64,000 nucleotides of DNA from Burkholderiales bacterium C2 (GCA_005503085.1 SCOI01000020.1:53241-117240); one strand, 5' to 3'; numbered from the stretch's first letter, positions 1 through 8,924 are shown. Notes: generated by a model not told the origin, from the letters alone. A program made the numbers and translations.

Positions 1-50
1 GCCACCAGCCCCGCAAGAAACCCGATCAAGATGGTCCAGACGATGCCCAT
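1..50 (-). CDS. GlsB/YeaQ/YmgE-type small membrane protein, N-terminal fragment
   Basis: The frame starts at an ATG on the minus strand (bases 48-50) and runs off the left edge, so only 16 residues are visible: MGIVWTILIGFLAGLV. This hydrophobic opening, with a glycine-rich first membrane helix, is typical of the GlsB/YeaQ/YmgE (transglycosylase-associated) family of small inner-membrane stress proteins, usually about 80-90 residues long. A purine-rich GGAAAG lies about 10 bases upstream of the ATG. The family call rests on very few residues and the rest of the gene is outside the window. Confidence 0.6.
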   Translation of the reverse strand, partial: MGIVWTILIGFLAGLV

Positions 51-167
51 GGCTGCTCTTCTTTCCTTCGAGGGTTGAGGCCGGGCGATATCGCGCGGCG
101 GGATGATGATAGCGGCGCTGCCGGTGCGTGGCGGCTGCCCGGACGCGGGGGATGAACCCCCTAGGGG

Positions 168-407
168 TCAGGGCTTGCCAGCGGGGCTTGCGCCAGCGGG
201 CACTGCTATCGGCACGACTTTCGTCGTCACCGGGGAGTTTTCCATGAGCGTGGGCAATATCTTCGACAAGACCCAGCCGTGAGTCCTTGGATAGCTCTTG
301 CCGTTGACGCACATGCGCCATGGCAGGGTCTGATCGCCGGTGGGGATGAAGGCCCGGACGAGCTTGCCGCCCCGATACTGTTCAATGATGCATTCGTTGT
401 TCTTCAT
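168..407 (-). CDS. Hypothetical small protein (79 aa)
   Basis: I do not recognise this protein. It begins MKNNECIIEQYRGGKL and ends in a proline/alanine/glycine-rich tail (PAGASPAGKP). Two cysteines and a central tryptophan (W31-like region LPWRMCVNG) suggest a small folded domain, but there is no signal peptide or membrane segment. An alternative TTG start at 452 would add 15 residues; I prefer the ATG at 407, although neither has a clear ribosome binding site. It lies 52 bases downstream of the membrane protein at 460-963 on the same strand and could be cotranscribed with it. Confidence 0.4.
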   Translation of the reverse strand: MKNNECIIEQYRGGKLVRAFIPTGDQTLPWRMCVNGKSYPRTHGWVLSKILPTLMENSPVTTKVVPIAVPAGASPAGKP

Positions 408-459
408 TCGCGTGTCTGAATTCAAGCCTTGAGCCTCGAGCGGGTCCAACAACGAGCGG

Positions 460-963
460 TCATTTGAGCTTGGTGTCCTCGCGCTTTGCTTCCGCCATCG
501 CCTCCGGTTCGAGTTCCTCGGCGTAGCGGTTCATGCGGATGAAGAAGCCCCAGCCCGCCAGCAGCACGCCGGCCGAGAGCACGATGGCGGCGGCGTACAG
601 CATGTGCGCGGGGTCGTCGTGCGCGGCCTTGAAGGTGGCCACCAGACCCTCGATCGCCAGGGCCACGACCACGACGACGAGAAACCTCGACAGGAAACGC
701 CGCACGCGGGTCGGCCCGCTGATGTGGGCGTCGCGCACGACCTCCTCCTCGGCAATGGTCTGCGCAATCTGCAGGGCCACCACGGCGGCGGCCAGCAGGC
801 CGACCGCTTCAATGATCTGCAGCGCGGCCCCGCGGTCCAGCCCGCCCTCGAAGGCCAGCCAGCCGACCTTGGCGGCAATCAGGGTGAGCATCAGCGCGGC
901 GCAGGCAAAGAGGATCGCCATCAGGCCGTGGATGATGGGAAACGCGCGCAGCAGGGTTTTCAT
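460..963 (-). CDS. Predicted four-helix inner-membrane protein (167 aa)
   Basis: The protein has four hydrophobic stretches at roughly residues 8-35, 48-70, 90-110 and 120-143. It has a charged loop rich in E, R and D between helices 2 and 3 (AEEEVVRDAH) and a charged C-terminus (EELEPEAMAEAKREDTKLK). This layout indicates a small integral inner-membrane protein with both ends in the cytoplasm. I cannot assign a function; similar unnamed proteins occur in Burkholderiales. The GntR regulator diverges from it at 1131. Confidence 0.65.
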   Translation of the reverse strand: MKTLLRAFPIIHGLMAILFACAALMLTLIAAKVGWLAFEGGLDRGAALQIIEAVGLLAAAVVALQIAQTIAEEEVVRDAHISGPTRVRRFLSRFLVVVVVALAIEGLVATFKAAHDDPAHMLYAAAIVLSAGVLLAGWGFFIRMNRYAEELEPEAMAEAKREDTKLK

Positions 964-1092
964 CGTCTGACCATAAGCAAGAATTGCAGGCGGAGGCTGC
1001 CACGCGCCTCAGAAGGCATCGGCAGGCGTCCTCGGATTGTTGCCGCAGATCGGTGCGCCGCAGGACCTTAATCCACTCTTAAAGCAATCTTG

Positions 1093-1113
1093 AGCCGGGC
1101 TGAAAGCCCGGCT
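1093..1113. promoter_or_regulatory. Perfect inverted repeat upstream of the GntR regulator
   Basis: AGCCGGGCT, three bases GAA, then AGCCCGGCT form a perfect 9-base inverted repeat ending 17 bases before the ATG at 1131. It could be an autoregulatory operator or a hairpin in the 5' leader. There is no run of T after it, so an intrinsic terminator is unlikely. The role is inferred from position only. Confidence 0.4.
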
Positions 1114-1130
1114 GCGACAGTGGCACCACC

Positions 1131-1871
1131 ATGTCGCAGACGCTTGAAATCGAATCCCCCGCCGACTCGGCGCCGCTTTATATGCGCCTGATGCAGCAGT
1201 TGCTGGACGAGGTGCGGCAGGGCCGCTGGCAGACCGGCCTGCCCTCCGAGCGCAAGCTCTCGGACCGGCTGGCGGTGTCGCGGCACACGGCGCGGCGGGC
1301 CCTGGATCTGCTGTGCCAGCGCGGCATGCTGGAGCGCCGGCGGGGCTCGGGCACCTATCTGACCCAGCCGCTGGTGGACGCGGCGGCCCAGGCTCCGGCG
1401 CTGCAGCCGGTGCTGAGCCCGGCCGGCACCGGCCTGCCGCGCCACTGGCTGGTGCGCGAGGCCGACGCGGCCACGCCGGAGGAGTTGTTCGCGCTGGGCC
1501 TGTCGCCGCAGACGCCGGTGGCGCGGCTGCAGTGGCGCGAGGCGGCCGCCGCAACCGGTGCCGCAGCGGACCCGGGCTGGGCGGGGCTGGAGAGCCGCTG
1601 CCTGGCCCTGCATCTGCTGCCCCGGCCGCAGCAGTTTGACGGCCGGCTGGAAGACTGGCTGGCCGAGCAAGGCTTGAGCCCCACGCGCGAGCTGCAGCGC
1701 CTGCGCGCCTGCAATGCGACGCCCGAGCAGGCGCGGCTGCTGGGACTGGCGCCGGGCGTCGCGCTGCTGCACATCACCCGCCAGAGCTATGGGCCGCGCG
1801 GCCAGGCCCTGGTGCTAAGCCACAGTTACCGGCTTGCGGACCAGGCCGGCCTGGTGATGGAGCTGCGCTGA
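1131..1871 (+). CDS. GntR family transcriptional regulator (HTH plus UTRA-like effector domain)
   Basis: The first 75 residues form a GntR winged helix: YMRLMQQLLDEVRQGRW, then LPSERKLSDRLAVSRHTARR, then the wing RRRGSGTYL. The remaining 150 residues have the size and position of a UTRA ligand-binding domain of the HutC type, including a late LLHITRQSYGPRGQALVLSH strand pattern. Such regulators usually repress catabolic or uptake genes until a small molecule binds. The target is not evident. The 3' end overlaps the convergent histidine kinase gene by 57 bases, so the last 19 codons of both genes are antisense to each other. The upstream inverted repeat at 1093-1113 may be its own operator. 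Confidence 0.85.
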   Translation: MSQTLEIESPADSAPLYMRLMQQLLDEVRQGRWQTGLPSERKLSDRLAVSRHTARRALDLLCQRGMLERRRGSGTYLTQPLVDAAAQAPALQPVLSPAGTGLPRHWLVREADAATPEELFALGLSPQTPVARLQWREAAAATGAAADPGWAGLESRCLALHLLPRPQQFDGRLEDWLAEQGLSPTRELQRLRACNATPEQARLLGLAPGVALLHITRQSYGPRGQALVLSHSYRLADQAGLVMELR

Positions 1872-3236
1872 TGCAGGGCTCGGTGCGAACTCCAGCGTGA
1901 CGCCCAGACCGCGGCCGCCCAGGCCGGGGCCCAGGCTGATGGCCGCGCGGTGGCGCGCCGCCACCTGCTCGACGATGGCCAGGCCCAGGCCGCTGCCGGG
2001 CTGGTCCTGGCCGGGCAGGCGGTAGAAGCGCTCGAACACCTTGGCGTGCAGGGCCGGCGGTATGCCCGGCCCGTCGTCGCTGACGCTGAGCCGCCAGCCC
2101 TCGGCCTCGCTGCCGTCCAGGCGCAGCAGCACCTGGGCGGCGCCGTACTTGATCGCGTTGTCGATCAGGTTGTCGAGCAGCGAGGCCATGCCCTCGCGGG
2201 CCAGCTGCAGCCAGGCCTCGTCCGGCCCCTGCAGCTCCAGCTCGACGCCTTGGCGATGCGCCAGCGGCGCCAGCAGTGCCAGCCGGTCGCGCAGCAAGGC
2301 GGCGAGATCCTGGCGGCTCAGCGCATTGCCCTCGGTCTCGGACTCGGCGCCGGAGCGCATCAGCGACAGCAGCTGATGCACCGTGTGCGTGATGCGCTGC
2401 ACGCCTTCGTGCAAGCCCTCGCGGGCCTGGGCGGCGGCCGGCGCGGCGCGCAGCAGGCGGTCGGCATTGACCTCGATGACGGCCAGCGGGGTCTTCAGCT
2501 CATGGGCCGCGTCCACAAGAAACTCGCGCTCGCGCGACAGGCGGCGCGAGAGCCGCGCCATCAGCCGGTTCACCGCATCGACCACCGGGGCCAGCTCGGC
2601 ATAGGGCGTGTCGGGCAGCGGCGCCAGATCCTTGGCGTCGCGGCGCTCGATCTGGCGGCCGATGGCGCGCAAGGGCCGCAGGCCCTGGCGCAGGATCAGC
2701 CAGGCCGGCAGCAGCAGCAGCGGCAGGCTCATCAGCAGCGGGCGGGTGTAGTGCACCATGCCGGCATTGCTGAAATGCCAGGTGCCCGGCCGCTCCTGCC
2801 AGCGCCGGATCACCACGCGATCATCATCGCTGCGCACCTGGACATAGCTCCAGCCACGGTCGGGCGGCAGCGTGGGCGGCGGGGTCAGCTCGGCCGGCTG
2901 CACGCTGCGCAGCGGCGGGCTGCAGGCATAGACCTGGCGGCCATCGACCCACATCTGCAGATGGATCCATGGCGCGCTATAGCCCAGCGTCCACCAGTAT
3001 TGGTGACGCAGCTGCTCCTGGGTTTCTATGGCCTGGGCCAGTTGCTGGGGCCAGTCGCGCAGCGACTCGGCCAGCAGCAGCAGGCCGCGGGCGCGGCTGT
3101 CGTTCTCGGCCTTGGAGTAGCGCTGCTGCAGCACCTTGACCTCGTAGACCTCGAAGGCAATCAGCAGGCACCAGGCCAGCAGCAGCACCAGCGCAAATCC
3201 GGTCAGCATGCGCCCCAGCAGGGTGCGGCGCTTCAT
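1815..3236 (-). CDS. Membrane sensor histidine kinase, QseC/PmrB-like
   Basis: This is the sensor of a two-component pair. A first membrane helix lies at about residues 10-30 and a second at about 166-182, with a periplasmic sensing region of about 130 residues between them. A linker follows, then the phosphoacceptor box AAHELKTPL (His near 243), the N box LLDNLIDNAIKYG, the G1 box DDGPGIP and the G2 box GSGLGLAIV. The catalytic motifs look complete. The ATG overlaps the stop of the response regulator gene by four bases (ATGA), so the two are translationally coupled. The C-terminal 19 codons lie antisense to the end of the GntR gene. The signal sensed is unknown. Confidence 0.88.
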   Translation of the reverse strand: MKRRTLLGRMLTGFALVLLLAWCLLIAFEVYEVKVLQQRYSKAENDSRARGLLLLAESLRDWPQQLAQAIETQEQLRHQYWWTLGYSAPWIHLQMWVDGRQVYACSPPLRSVQPAELTPPPTLPPDRGWSYVQVRSDDDRVVIRRWQERPGTWHFSNAGMVHYTRPLLMSLPLLLLPAWLILRQGLRPLRAIGRQIERRDAKDLAPLPDTPYAELAPVVDAVNRLMARLSRRLSREREFLVDAAHELKTPLAVIEVNADRLLRAAPAAAQAREGLHEGVQRITHTVHQLLSLMRSGAESETEGNALSRQDLAALLRDRLALLAPLAHRQGVELELQGPDEAWLQLAREGMASLLDNLIDNAIKYGAAQVLLRLDGSEAEGWRLSVSDDGPGIPPALHAKVFERFYRLPGQDQPGSGLGLAIVEQVAARHRAAISLGPGLGGRGLGVTLEFAPSPASAQLHHQAGLVRKPVTVA

Positions 3237-3898
3237 GGGCCGCTCTCGACCACGAAGCCGATGCCGCGCACGGTGCGCACATAGCCTTCGCCCAACTTTT
3301 TGCGCAGATTGAAGATGTGCACGTCCAGCGCCTGGCCCTCGCTGTGCGGCAGCGCGCGGGCCTCCAGCTCGCGCCGCGTCAGCACCCGGTCGGGGTAGCG
3401 CATCAGGGTCTGCAGCAGCATGAACTCGGTGCGCGACAGATGCACGGTCTCGCCGGCGCGGGTCAGCATCATGCGGCCTTCGTCGAGCACCAGGTCCTTG
3501 CAGGCCCAGCGGCTGCCGGCGTCGCCGTCGCTCCAGCGCCCGGCGCGGCGCGCCACCGCGCGCAGCCGGGCCAGCAGCTCGGGGATCACAAAGGGCTTTA
3601 TCACATAGTCGTCGGCGCCCATGTCCAGGCCGTTGAGCCGGTCCTCGACGCCGTCGCGCGCGGTGATCACCAGGATGGGCACCTGCTTGCCCTGGGCGCG
3701 CAGCCGCCGCAGCAGCTCGAGCCCGTCACCGTCGGGCAGGCCCAGGTCCAGCAGCAGTGCGTCGAAGGGCTCGTCCTGCACCCAGTGCCGGGCATCGACG
3801 CTGCGCCGAACCCATACCACTTCGTGACCGGATTCCTGCAGCGCGGCCTGCAGGGCGCGCCCCAGCGCCAGATCATCCTCGACCAGACATACCCTCAT
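3233..3898 (-). CDS. OmpR-family response regulator, QseB/PmrA-like
   Basis: The receiver domain (about residues 1-115) has the acidic pair in VEDD, the phosphoacceptor aspartate in LLLDLGLPDGDG (near D52), the TAR threonine region and the lysine in IKPF. The winged-helix DNA-binding domain occupies residues 125-221, with LSRTEFMLLQTLMRYPDRVL and the terminal HIFNLRKKLG...VRTVRGIGF signature. It is the first gene of the two-gene operon with the kinase at 1815-3236. A pair of half-sites matching the direct-repeat operators of this subfamily lies just upstream at 3921-3937, which suggests autoregulation. Confidence 0.9.
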   Translation of the reverse strand: MRVCLVEDDLALGRALQAALQESGHEVVWVRRSVDARHWVQDEPFDALLLDLGLPDGDGLELLRRLRAQGKQVPILVITARDGVEDRLNGLDMGADDYVIKPFVIPELLARLRAVARRAGRWSDGDAGSRWACKDLVLDEGRMMLTRAGETVHLSRTEFMLLQTLMRYPDRVLTRRELEARALPHSEGQALDVHIFNLRKKLGEGYVRTVRGIGFVVESGP

Positions 3899-3920
3899 GC
3901 CACCAATGTAGCCGAAGCCT

Positions 3921-3937
3921 CTTAAGGCGCCATTAAG
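3921..3937. promoter_or_regulatory. Direct-repeat operator, PmrA/QseB type
   Basis: CTTAAG, five bases, then ATTAAG: the block TTAAGGCG occurs at 3922-3929 and again at 3933-3940, exactly one helical turn (11 bases) apart. This is the architecture bound by PmrA/QseB-type OmpR regulators. It lies 23 bases upstream of the response regulator start at 3898 and about 160 bases upstream of the TonB-receptor gene, so it may serve either or both. Function is inferred. Confidence 0.5.
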
Positions 3938-4094
3938 GCGATGCTCAAGAAGCCTGAAAACTGGCTGGCGATATTGCTACCACTTCAAAACCAATTGCCG
4001 TCCGGTACGCATGCCGGCCGCTGCCGGTTTTGCAGTCAGCCTCGCAAGGCCTTGCCGCCTTCGTCCCGCCATCCAACAAGAGAACACAACACCG

Positions 4095-6818
4095 ATGAGA
4101 CACGCTACGGCCCCCCACAAACTCTCCGCCTACACACCCGCGCTGACGCCGCTGGCCCTGGCCGCCTGCCTGGCCCTGGGCACGGGCGCTGCTGCGGCGC
4201 AGCCAGCGCCGCCGGCGGCCAAGCCGACCGCGCTGGATGCGGTGGTCGTGACCGGCATCCGCGCCGCGCTCGAGCAGGCCCTGAACCAGAAGCGCCAGGC
4301 CGATGGTCTGGTCGAGGTGGTGACGGCCGAAGACGTGGGCAAGATGCCCGACAAGAACGTCGCCGATTCGATCCAGCGCCTGCCCGGCATCAATATCAGC
4401 TCGGCCGCCGGCGGCGAGGGCGGCTTCGACGAGAACGACCGCGTCAGCATCCGCGGCACCACGCCGACGCTGACCCAGACCCTGATCAACGGCCACGCCA
4501 TCGGCACCGGCGACTGGTTCATCCTGAACCAGTTCGGCTCGGTGGGGCGCAGCGCCAGCTTCTCGCTGCTGCCCTCGGAGCTGGTCGGCAAGGTCACGGT
4601 GCACAAGAGCGCGCGCGCCGACCTGATCGAGGGCGGCACCGCCGGCACCGTCAATGTCGAGACCCGCAAGCCGCTGGAGTTCAAGAAGGCGCTGACCGTG
4701 TTCGCCTCGGCCCAGGCCGTGCACTCGGACAAGGCCGGCAAGACCGATCCGCAGCTGGCCGCGCTGGTGAACATCAAGAACGCGGCCGGCGATCTGGGCG
4801 CGCTGTTCCAGGTCTTCTCGCAGACCCGCCATGTGCGCCGCGACGGCCAGGAGATCCTGGGCTATGCCACCCTGGACGGCAGCGCCTGGGGCCACCAGCA
4901 TGTGCTGGCCAGCAAGCCCGATCTGAAGGGCGTCAGCTACCCGACCATGATCGGCTCCAGTCTGTTCCAGCAGGAGCGCAAGCGCCAGGGCGGCGCCTTC
5001 GAGCTGCAGGGCAAGCTGGGCCGCGACCTGGTCCTGGGCCTGAACGGCTTCTATTCCAAGCTCGACGCGGCCAATTACAACGTCAACTACCTGGCCCGTC
5101 CGGACCGCCTGTTCGACGGCCGCGCGCCCGACCCGAACACACCGGGCGACACGGGCGTCAACGGCCTGGCGCCGTCTAGGTACGTGGTCGGCAACGGCCT
5201 GCTCAGCAGCGCCAGCTGGGACAAGACGGCGCTGGCGGTGGCCGAGGTCGACAGCATCTACCGCCCCGGCTCCAAGGCCGAGAGCTCCTATCTGAACCTG
5301 GACGGCAAGTATCAGTTCAGCGATGCGCTGGTCTTGACGGCACAACTGGGCCGCACCCGCGGCGTCGGCGAGACTACCGAGGAGCATGCCTATGCCGCCG
5401 ACCTGGCCAACTCCGGCCTGGGCTATGGCCTGAACGGCATGAAGCCGGCCCATGTCGAGTTCCCGGGCGCCAATCCGGCCGACTTCAAGCAGACCGGTTT
5501 CAACTGGCTGTGGGGCCGCCAGAGCAAGTCGCTGGATAGCGAGAGCTATGGCCAGATCGATGCCGACTGGACGCTGGACCGCGGCGTGCTGGAGTCGGTC
5601 AAGTTCGGCGCCCGCTTTGCCTCGCATGAGCGCGATGTCAAAGTGCCCATCCAGGCGCGCCCCTCGCTCAATGGCGTCAAGGGGGCGCCGAACTGGTCGG
5701 GCGGCAAATACCCCGGCGACTTCGGCGGCGGCCTGGGCGGGCCGGTGCTGAAGGACTTGTGGCTGCTGGACCCTGCGGCCATCCGCGACTGGTCGCTGGC
5801 CAACCGCTATGCCGACCCGGTGGTGCGCCATGAATGGCCGGCCGAGTTCGAGCTCAAGGAAGACACCCGGGCCGGCTATCTGATGGCCCAGCTCTCGGGC
5901 AGCGGCTGGCGCGGCAATGTGGGCCTGCGCGTCGTCAAGACCACGCAGGAGACCTTGATCAATGTGGCCGGCGGCGCCAAGCCCATCGTGGGCTCGGCCT
6001 GGGGCAAGTACAGCCAGGTCCGCAGCGAGCGCAGCTACACCGACTACCTGCCCAGCGCCAGCCTGCGCTACGAGCTGGACCGCAATCTGCTGCTGCGCGC
6101 CTCGGCCTCGCGCACGATGACGCGGCCCGACTTCAGTGCCCTGGGCGGCTCGGTGGGCCTGAACGACGACACGTTGACGGCCTCGGGCGGCAATCCGCAG
6201 CTCAACCCGGTGCGCTCCAACAACTTCGATCTCTCGGCCGAGTGGTATTTCGCGCCGCGCTCGCTGCTGTCGGCCGGCGTCTTCTATATGGACATGGGCT
6301 CCTACGTCAGCTACGGCAGCTACAAGGCCGACTTCTTCAACGACAAGCAGGGTGTGGTGCGCAGCTACACGGTGACCGCGCCCATCAATGTGTCGGCCAA
6401 GAACAAGGGCCTGGAGCTGGCAGTGCAGGCGCCGCTGTTCGGCAACTTCGGCGGCAATGCCAACTACACCTATGCCGACGGCGAGGACAGCGCCGGCCAG
6501 GACCTGGTCGGTGCCTCCAAGCACAGCTACAACCTGGGCGCCTACTACGAAGACGCGAAATGGAATGCGCGGCTGAACTACACCTACCGAAGCTCATTCC
6601 TGGCCGGCATCGACCGCAGCTTCGCCCAGCATATGGACGCCAGCGGCACCCTGTCCGCCTCGCTGAGCTACAAGTTCAGCGATCAGCTGAGCTTCACGTT
6701 CGACGCGCTCAATCTGAACAACCCGACGCTGAAGTACTACGGCAACAACAAGAGCCAGCTGCGTTCGCTGTACAACAGCGGCCGGCAGTTCTACTTCGGC
6801 GTGCGGGCGCAGTTCTAA
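4095..6818 (+). CDS. TonB-dependent outer-membrane receptor (907 aa)
   Basis: I place the start at ATG 4095 because MRHATAPHKLSAYTPALTPL leads directly into a signal peptide ending near ALGTGAAAAQ; an in-frame codon at 4011 would put a long charged extension in front. The mature protein opens with a TonB-box-like LDAVVVTG, then a plug domain (VEVVTAEDVGKMPDKNVADS, RLPGINI, RVSIRG). A long beta-barrel of alternating aromatic strands follows and ends in the terminal phenylalanine FGVRAQF needed for barrel insertion. The plug resembles the Xanthomonas/Caulobacter receptor type often used for carbohydrate or oligomer uptake, but no catabolic genes sit beside it and the ligand is unknown. The divergent two-component system may regulate it through the operator at 3921. 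Confidence 0.9.
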   Translation: MRHATAPHKLSAYTPALTPLALAACLALGTGAAAAQPAPPAAKPTALDAVVVTGIRAALEQALNQKRQADGLVEVVTAEDVGKMPDKNVADSIQRLPGINISSAAGGEGGFDENDRVSIRGTTPTLTQTLINGHAIGTGDWFILNQFGSVGRSASFSLLPSELVGKVTVHKSARADLIEGGTAGTVNVETRKPLEFKKALTVFASAQAVHSDKAGKTDPQLAALVNIKNAAGDLGALFQVFSQTRHVRRDGQEILGYATLDGSAWGHQHVLASKPDLKGVSYPTMIGSSLFQQERKRQGGAFELQGKLGRDLVLGLNGFYSKLDAANYNVNYLARPDRLFDGRAPDPNTPGDTGVNGLAPSRYVVGNGLLSSASWDKTALAVAEVDSIYRPGSKAESSYLNLDGKYQFSDALVLTAQLGRTRGVGETTEEHAYAADLANSGLGYGLNGMKPAHVEFPGANPADFKQTGFNWLWGRQSKSLDSESYGQIDADWTLDRGVLESVKFGARFASHERDVKVPIQARPSLNGVKGAPNWSGGKYPGDFGGGLGGPVLKDLWLLDPAAIRDWSLANRYADPVVRHEWPAEFELKEDTRAGYLMAQLSGSGWRGNVGLRVVKTTQETLINVAGGAKPIVGSAWGKYSQVRSERSYTDYLPSASLRYELDRNLLLRASASRTMTRPDFSALGGSVGLNDDTLTASGGNPQLNPVRSNNFDLSAEWYFAPRSLLSAGVFYMDMGSYVSYGSYKADFFNDKQGVVRSYTVTAPINVSAKNKGLELAVQAPLFGNFGGNANYTYADGEDSAGQDLVGASKHSYNLGAYYEDAKWNARLNYTYRSSFLAGIDRSFAQHMDASGTLSASLSYKFSDQLSFTFDALNLNNPTLKYYGNNKSQLRSLYNSGRQFYFGVRAQF

Positions 6819-6825
6819 GCAGGGC

Positions 6826-7728
6826 TCAGGCGCGGTGGCGACGCCGCGCCAGCCCGGCCAGCAGCGCCAGGCCGCCCAGCATCAGCGCGTAAGTGCCGGG
6901 CTCGGGCACGGCGGCGGTCGGCGCGACCATCGCGATGCCGCCGCCGAAGCTCAGGCCGTTGCGGCCTACCGGCAGGTCGGGGTCGCCGATCTGCGGCGGC
7001 AGCGGGTTGATGATGATGTTGTCGGTGCCCATGCGTGTCACCAGGGTCCAGGCCGCCTGGTCCGGGCCCAGCATCTTGCCGGCCTCGGCCTCGAAGCCGA
7101 AGCCCATGCCGGCGCAGCCCTCGTTCCAGAGCAGCAGCCCGCACTGGGTGCCGCCGAACTTGGCGCTGGCCTCGGGGTTGGCCATGTTCTCGATCAGCGA
7201 GTCGCGGTTCAGCCAGGTGGTCGGCGCGATCGCGCTATTGGCCATGTGCTCGGCCGCGTCGGCCACGCCGTCGGTGTTCACATACCACTGCAGGATGCGG
7301 TAGGGCGAGTCGAAGCTGGCGTCGCCGGTGGTGTTGACCCAGGCGCCGGGCTGCTGGCTGGGATCGATGAAGCGATAGGACCAGCCGTCCGGCTGGAAGA
7401 TCGTGTCCTGCTTGATCGCGCTCAGCGCGAACGGGGTCAGGATGGGCGCCTCATAGGTGCGCAGCATCGGCATGTCGCTGCGCCAGTCGCGCTTCCAGCT
7501 GTTGGGGCCGGTCTGGCTCCATTGCTCCTGGAAGGCTTCGGTGCCCAGATTGATCACCGCGTACTGGAACAGCTTGGTGCTGGCGCTCAGGTCTTCGGTG
7601 AACCAGGCGGTGGCGTAGTCCTGGGTGTAGGGGCCGGGGGTGGGGAAGAGTTCGGCCGGGTTGGCCAGCGCGGCGCCGCCGCAGACGCTCAGGCCGAGCA
7701 CGGCCGTTTTCAGGAACAAGGTTTTCAT
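6826..7728 (-). CDS. Secreted PEP-CTERM-anchored protein (300 aa)
   Basis: The ATG at 7728 begins a clear signal peptide (MKTLFLKTAVLGLSVCGGAA, cleavage near ALA-NP). The body is a secreted beta-rich domain with no family I recognise. It ends with a textbook PEP-CTERM sorting signal: VPEPGTYALMLGGLALLAGL followed by RRRHRA. Such proteins are exported, cleaved by an exosortase/EpsH-type peptidase and displayed or released, often in exopolysaccharide-producing bacteria. No exosortase gene is in this window. The gene converges on the TonB receptor with only seven bases between the stops. A longer in-frame start at 7791 would prepend an implausible sequence before the signal peptide. Confidence 0.85.
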   Translation of the reverse strand: MKTLFLKTAVLGLSVCGGAALANPAELFPTPGPYTQDYATAWFTEDLSASTKLFQYAVINLGTEAFQEQWSQTGPNSWKRDWRSDMPMLRTYEAPILTPFALSAIKQDTIFQPDGWSYRFIDPSQQPGAWVNTTGDASFDSPYRILQWYVNTDGVADAAEHMANSAIAPTTWLNRDSLIENMANPEASAKFGGTQCGLLLWNEGCAGMGFGFEAEAGKMLGPDQAAWTLVTRMGTDNIIINPLPPQIGDPDLPVGRNGLSFGGGIAMVAPTAAVPEPGTYALMLGGLALLAGLARRRHRA

Positions 7729-7802
7729 TGGATGGGGGCAAGATTTGACCCCCGGCATTCTGTCCGGCCTCGCTCCGATTGCAGCCCCCACTCTTGGGGG
7801 TG

Positions 7803-8273
7803 TCAGCGCATCGGTATCGGCGTGGCCCGGTCCACCGGCACGGCGGTCACGCTGTTCTGCGGCGAGCCCTCGATGACCCGGTCCGAGTAGGTCAGATAGA
7901 CCAGGGTGTTGCGCTTGGCGTCGACCATGCGGACGATGCGCAGCTTCTTGAACACCAGCGAGATGCGCTCGTTGAACACCTCCTCCTGCTGCGCCAGCGG
8001 CTTGGCAATGCTGATAGGCCCGACCTGGCGGCAGGCGATCGAGGCCTCGGCCTTGTCCTCGGCCAGGCCCAGTGCGCCCTTGATGCCGCCGGTCTTGGCG
8101 CGCGAGACATAGCAGGCAACACCTGACACCTTGGGGTCGTCATAGGCATCGACGACGATCTTGTGATCCGGCCCGAGGAACTTGAACACCGTGTCCACCT
8201 CGCCCACCGGCTCGGCCTGCACGCAGGCGGCCAGCGCTGCCAGTCCCAGCAGGGACAGCCATACTTTTTTCAT
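7803..8273 (-). CDS. creA: CreA family periplasmic protein
   Basis: This 156-residue protein matches the conserved CreA family: signal peptide [20 protein letters not shown], then [19 protein letters not shown], then [18 protein letters not shown] and a late [17 protein letters not shown]. CreA proteins are widespread in proteobacteria and have no settled biochemical role. The two cysteines in GVACY and IACRQVGP are conserved in the family and could form a disulfide in the periplasm. It is not accompanied by creBCD here. The VOC gene 30 bases upstream on the same strand may share its transcript. Confidence 0.9.
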   Translation of the reverse strand: MKKVWLSLLGLAALAACVQAEPVGEVDTVFKFLGPDHKIVVDAYDDPKVSGVACYVSRAKTGGIKGALGLAEDKAEASIACRQVGPISIAKPLAQQEEVFNERISLVFKKLRIVRMVDAKRNTLVYLTYSDRVIEGSPQNSVTAVPVDRATPIPMR

Positions 8274-8303
8274 CTCGGAAGCTCCTTGTTGTCAAGACGT
8301 TCT

Positions 8304-8756
8304 TCAGTGGGCAAGACACGGCCCCTTGAGTTCGATCTGGTTGCCGTCCGGGTCGGCCAGATAGAGCGAGGGGCCGTCGCCCTCGGCGCCGAAGTTGATC
8401 TGGGCCCCGGCGCTGTGCGGCAAACCGTGGGCGAGCAGGTGCTCGATGATGGCCGCCTCGTCGAAGGGCTCGATGCGCAGGCAGACATGGTCCATATTGC
8501 GGCCTTGCTCGCCGGCGGCGGCGCCGCCCTTGCGACCGAGCGGGCCGTCGACCGAGATCAGGTCGATCAGCGAGCTGCCGGCACGCAGATGCACCAGGCC
8601 CAGATCGTCCCGCCGCCTGAGCACCTCGCAGGCCAGCAGCTCGGCATAGAAGCGGATCGAGCGTTCCAGGTCCTGGACACGCAGCACGATATGGTCGATG
8701 CGTTGCACTGAAAACGGCGGCACGGGGGCTCCCTTGATGGTGGGCGATGGCGCCAT
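8304..8756 (-). CDS. VOC (glyoxalase/dioxygenase superfamily) protein
   Basis: The 150-residue protein carries the paired beta-alpha-beta-beta-beta modules of the vicinal-oxygen-chelate fold. The first module begins IDHIVLRVQDLERSIRFYAE and the second NMDHVCLRIEPFDEAAIIEH. It ends with the characteristic LYLADPDGNQIELKGP, whose glutamate is a likely metal ligand, as are the histidines in DHIV and DHVC. The set resembles the metal site of glyoxalase-like enzymes. The substrate is unknown. I chose ATG 8756, just before the first strand; in-frame codons further upstream would add a basic extension that lacks family resemblance. Confidence 0.82.
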   Translation of the reverse strand: MAPSPTIKGAPVPPFSVQRIDHIVLRVQDLERSIRFYAELLACEVLRRRDDLGLVHLRAGSSLIDLISVDGPLGRKGGAAAGEQGRNMDHVCLRIEPFDEAAIIEHLLAHGLPHSAGAQINFGAEGDGPSLYLADPDGNQIELKGPCLAH

Positions 8757-8924
8757 TGTGGACGAGGCCCGTCCCCGGCTAAGGGGCCGCTCGCACGGCA
8801 CTCGCTTACAAACCGTCACGGTCTGCGCCTACAAAGAACCCGGGCTGCCGCGCTAAATTCGGCAGGCGGCCATCTGCCGCACCGGGTCGACGCGCCCTGG
8901 CAGCGTCCCGCAAGGAGCTTGGTC

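Noticed and set aside
156..168. CCCCTAGGGG-like palindrome near the end of the first hypothetical gene as a terminator.
   Set aside because: The stem is short and imperfect and no T-run follows on either strand.
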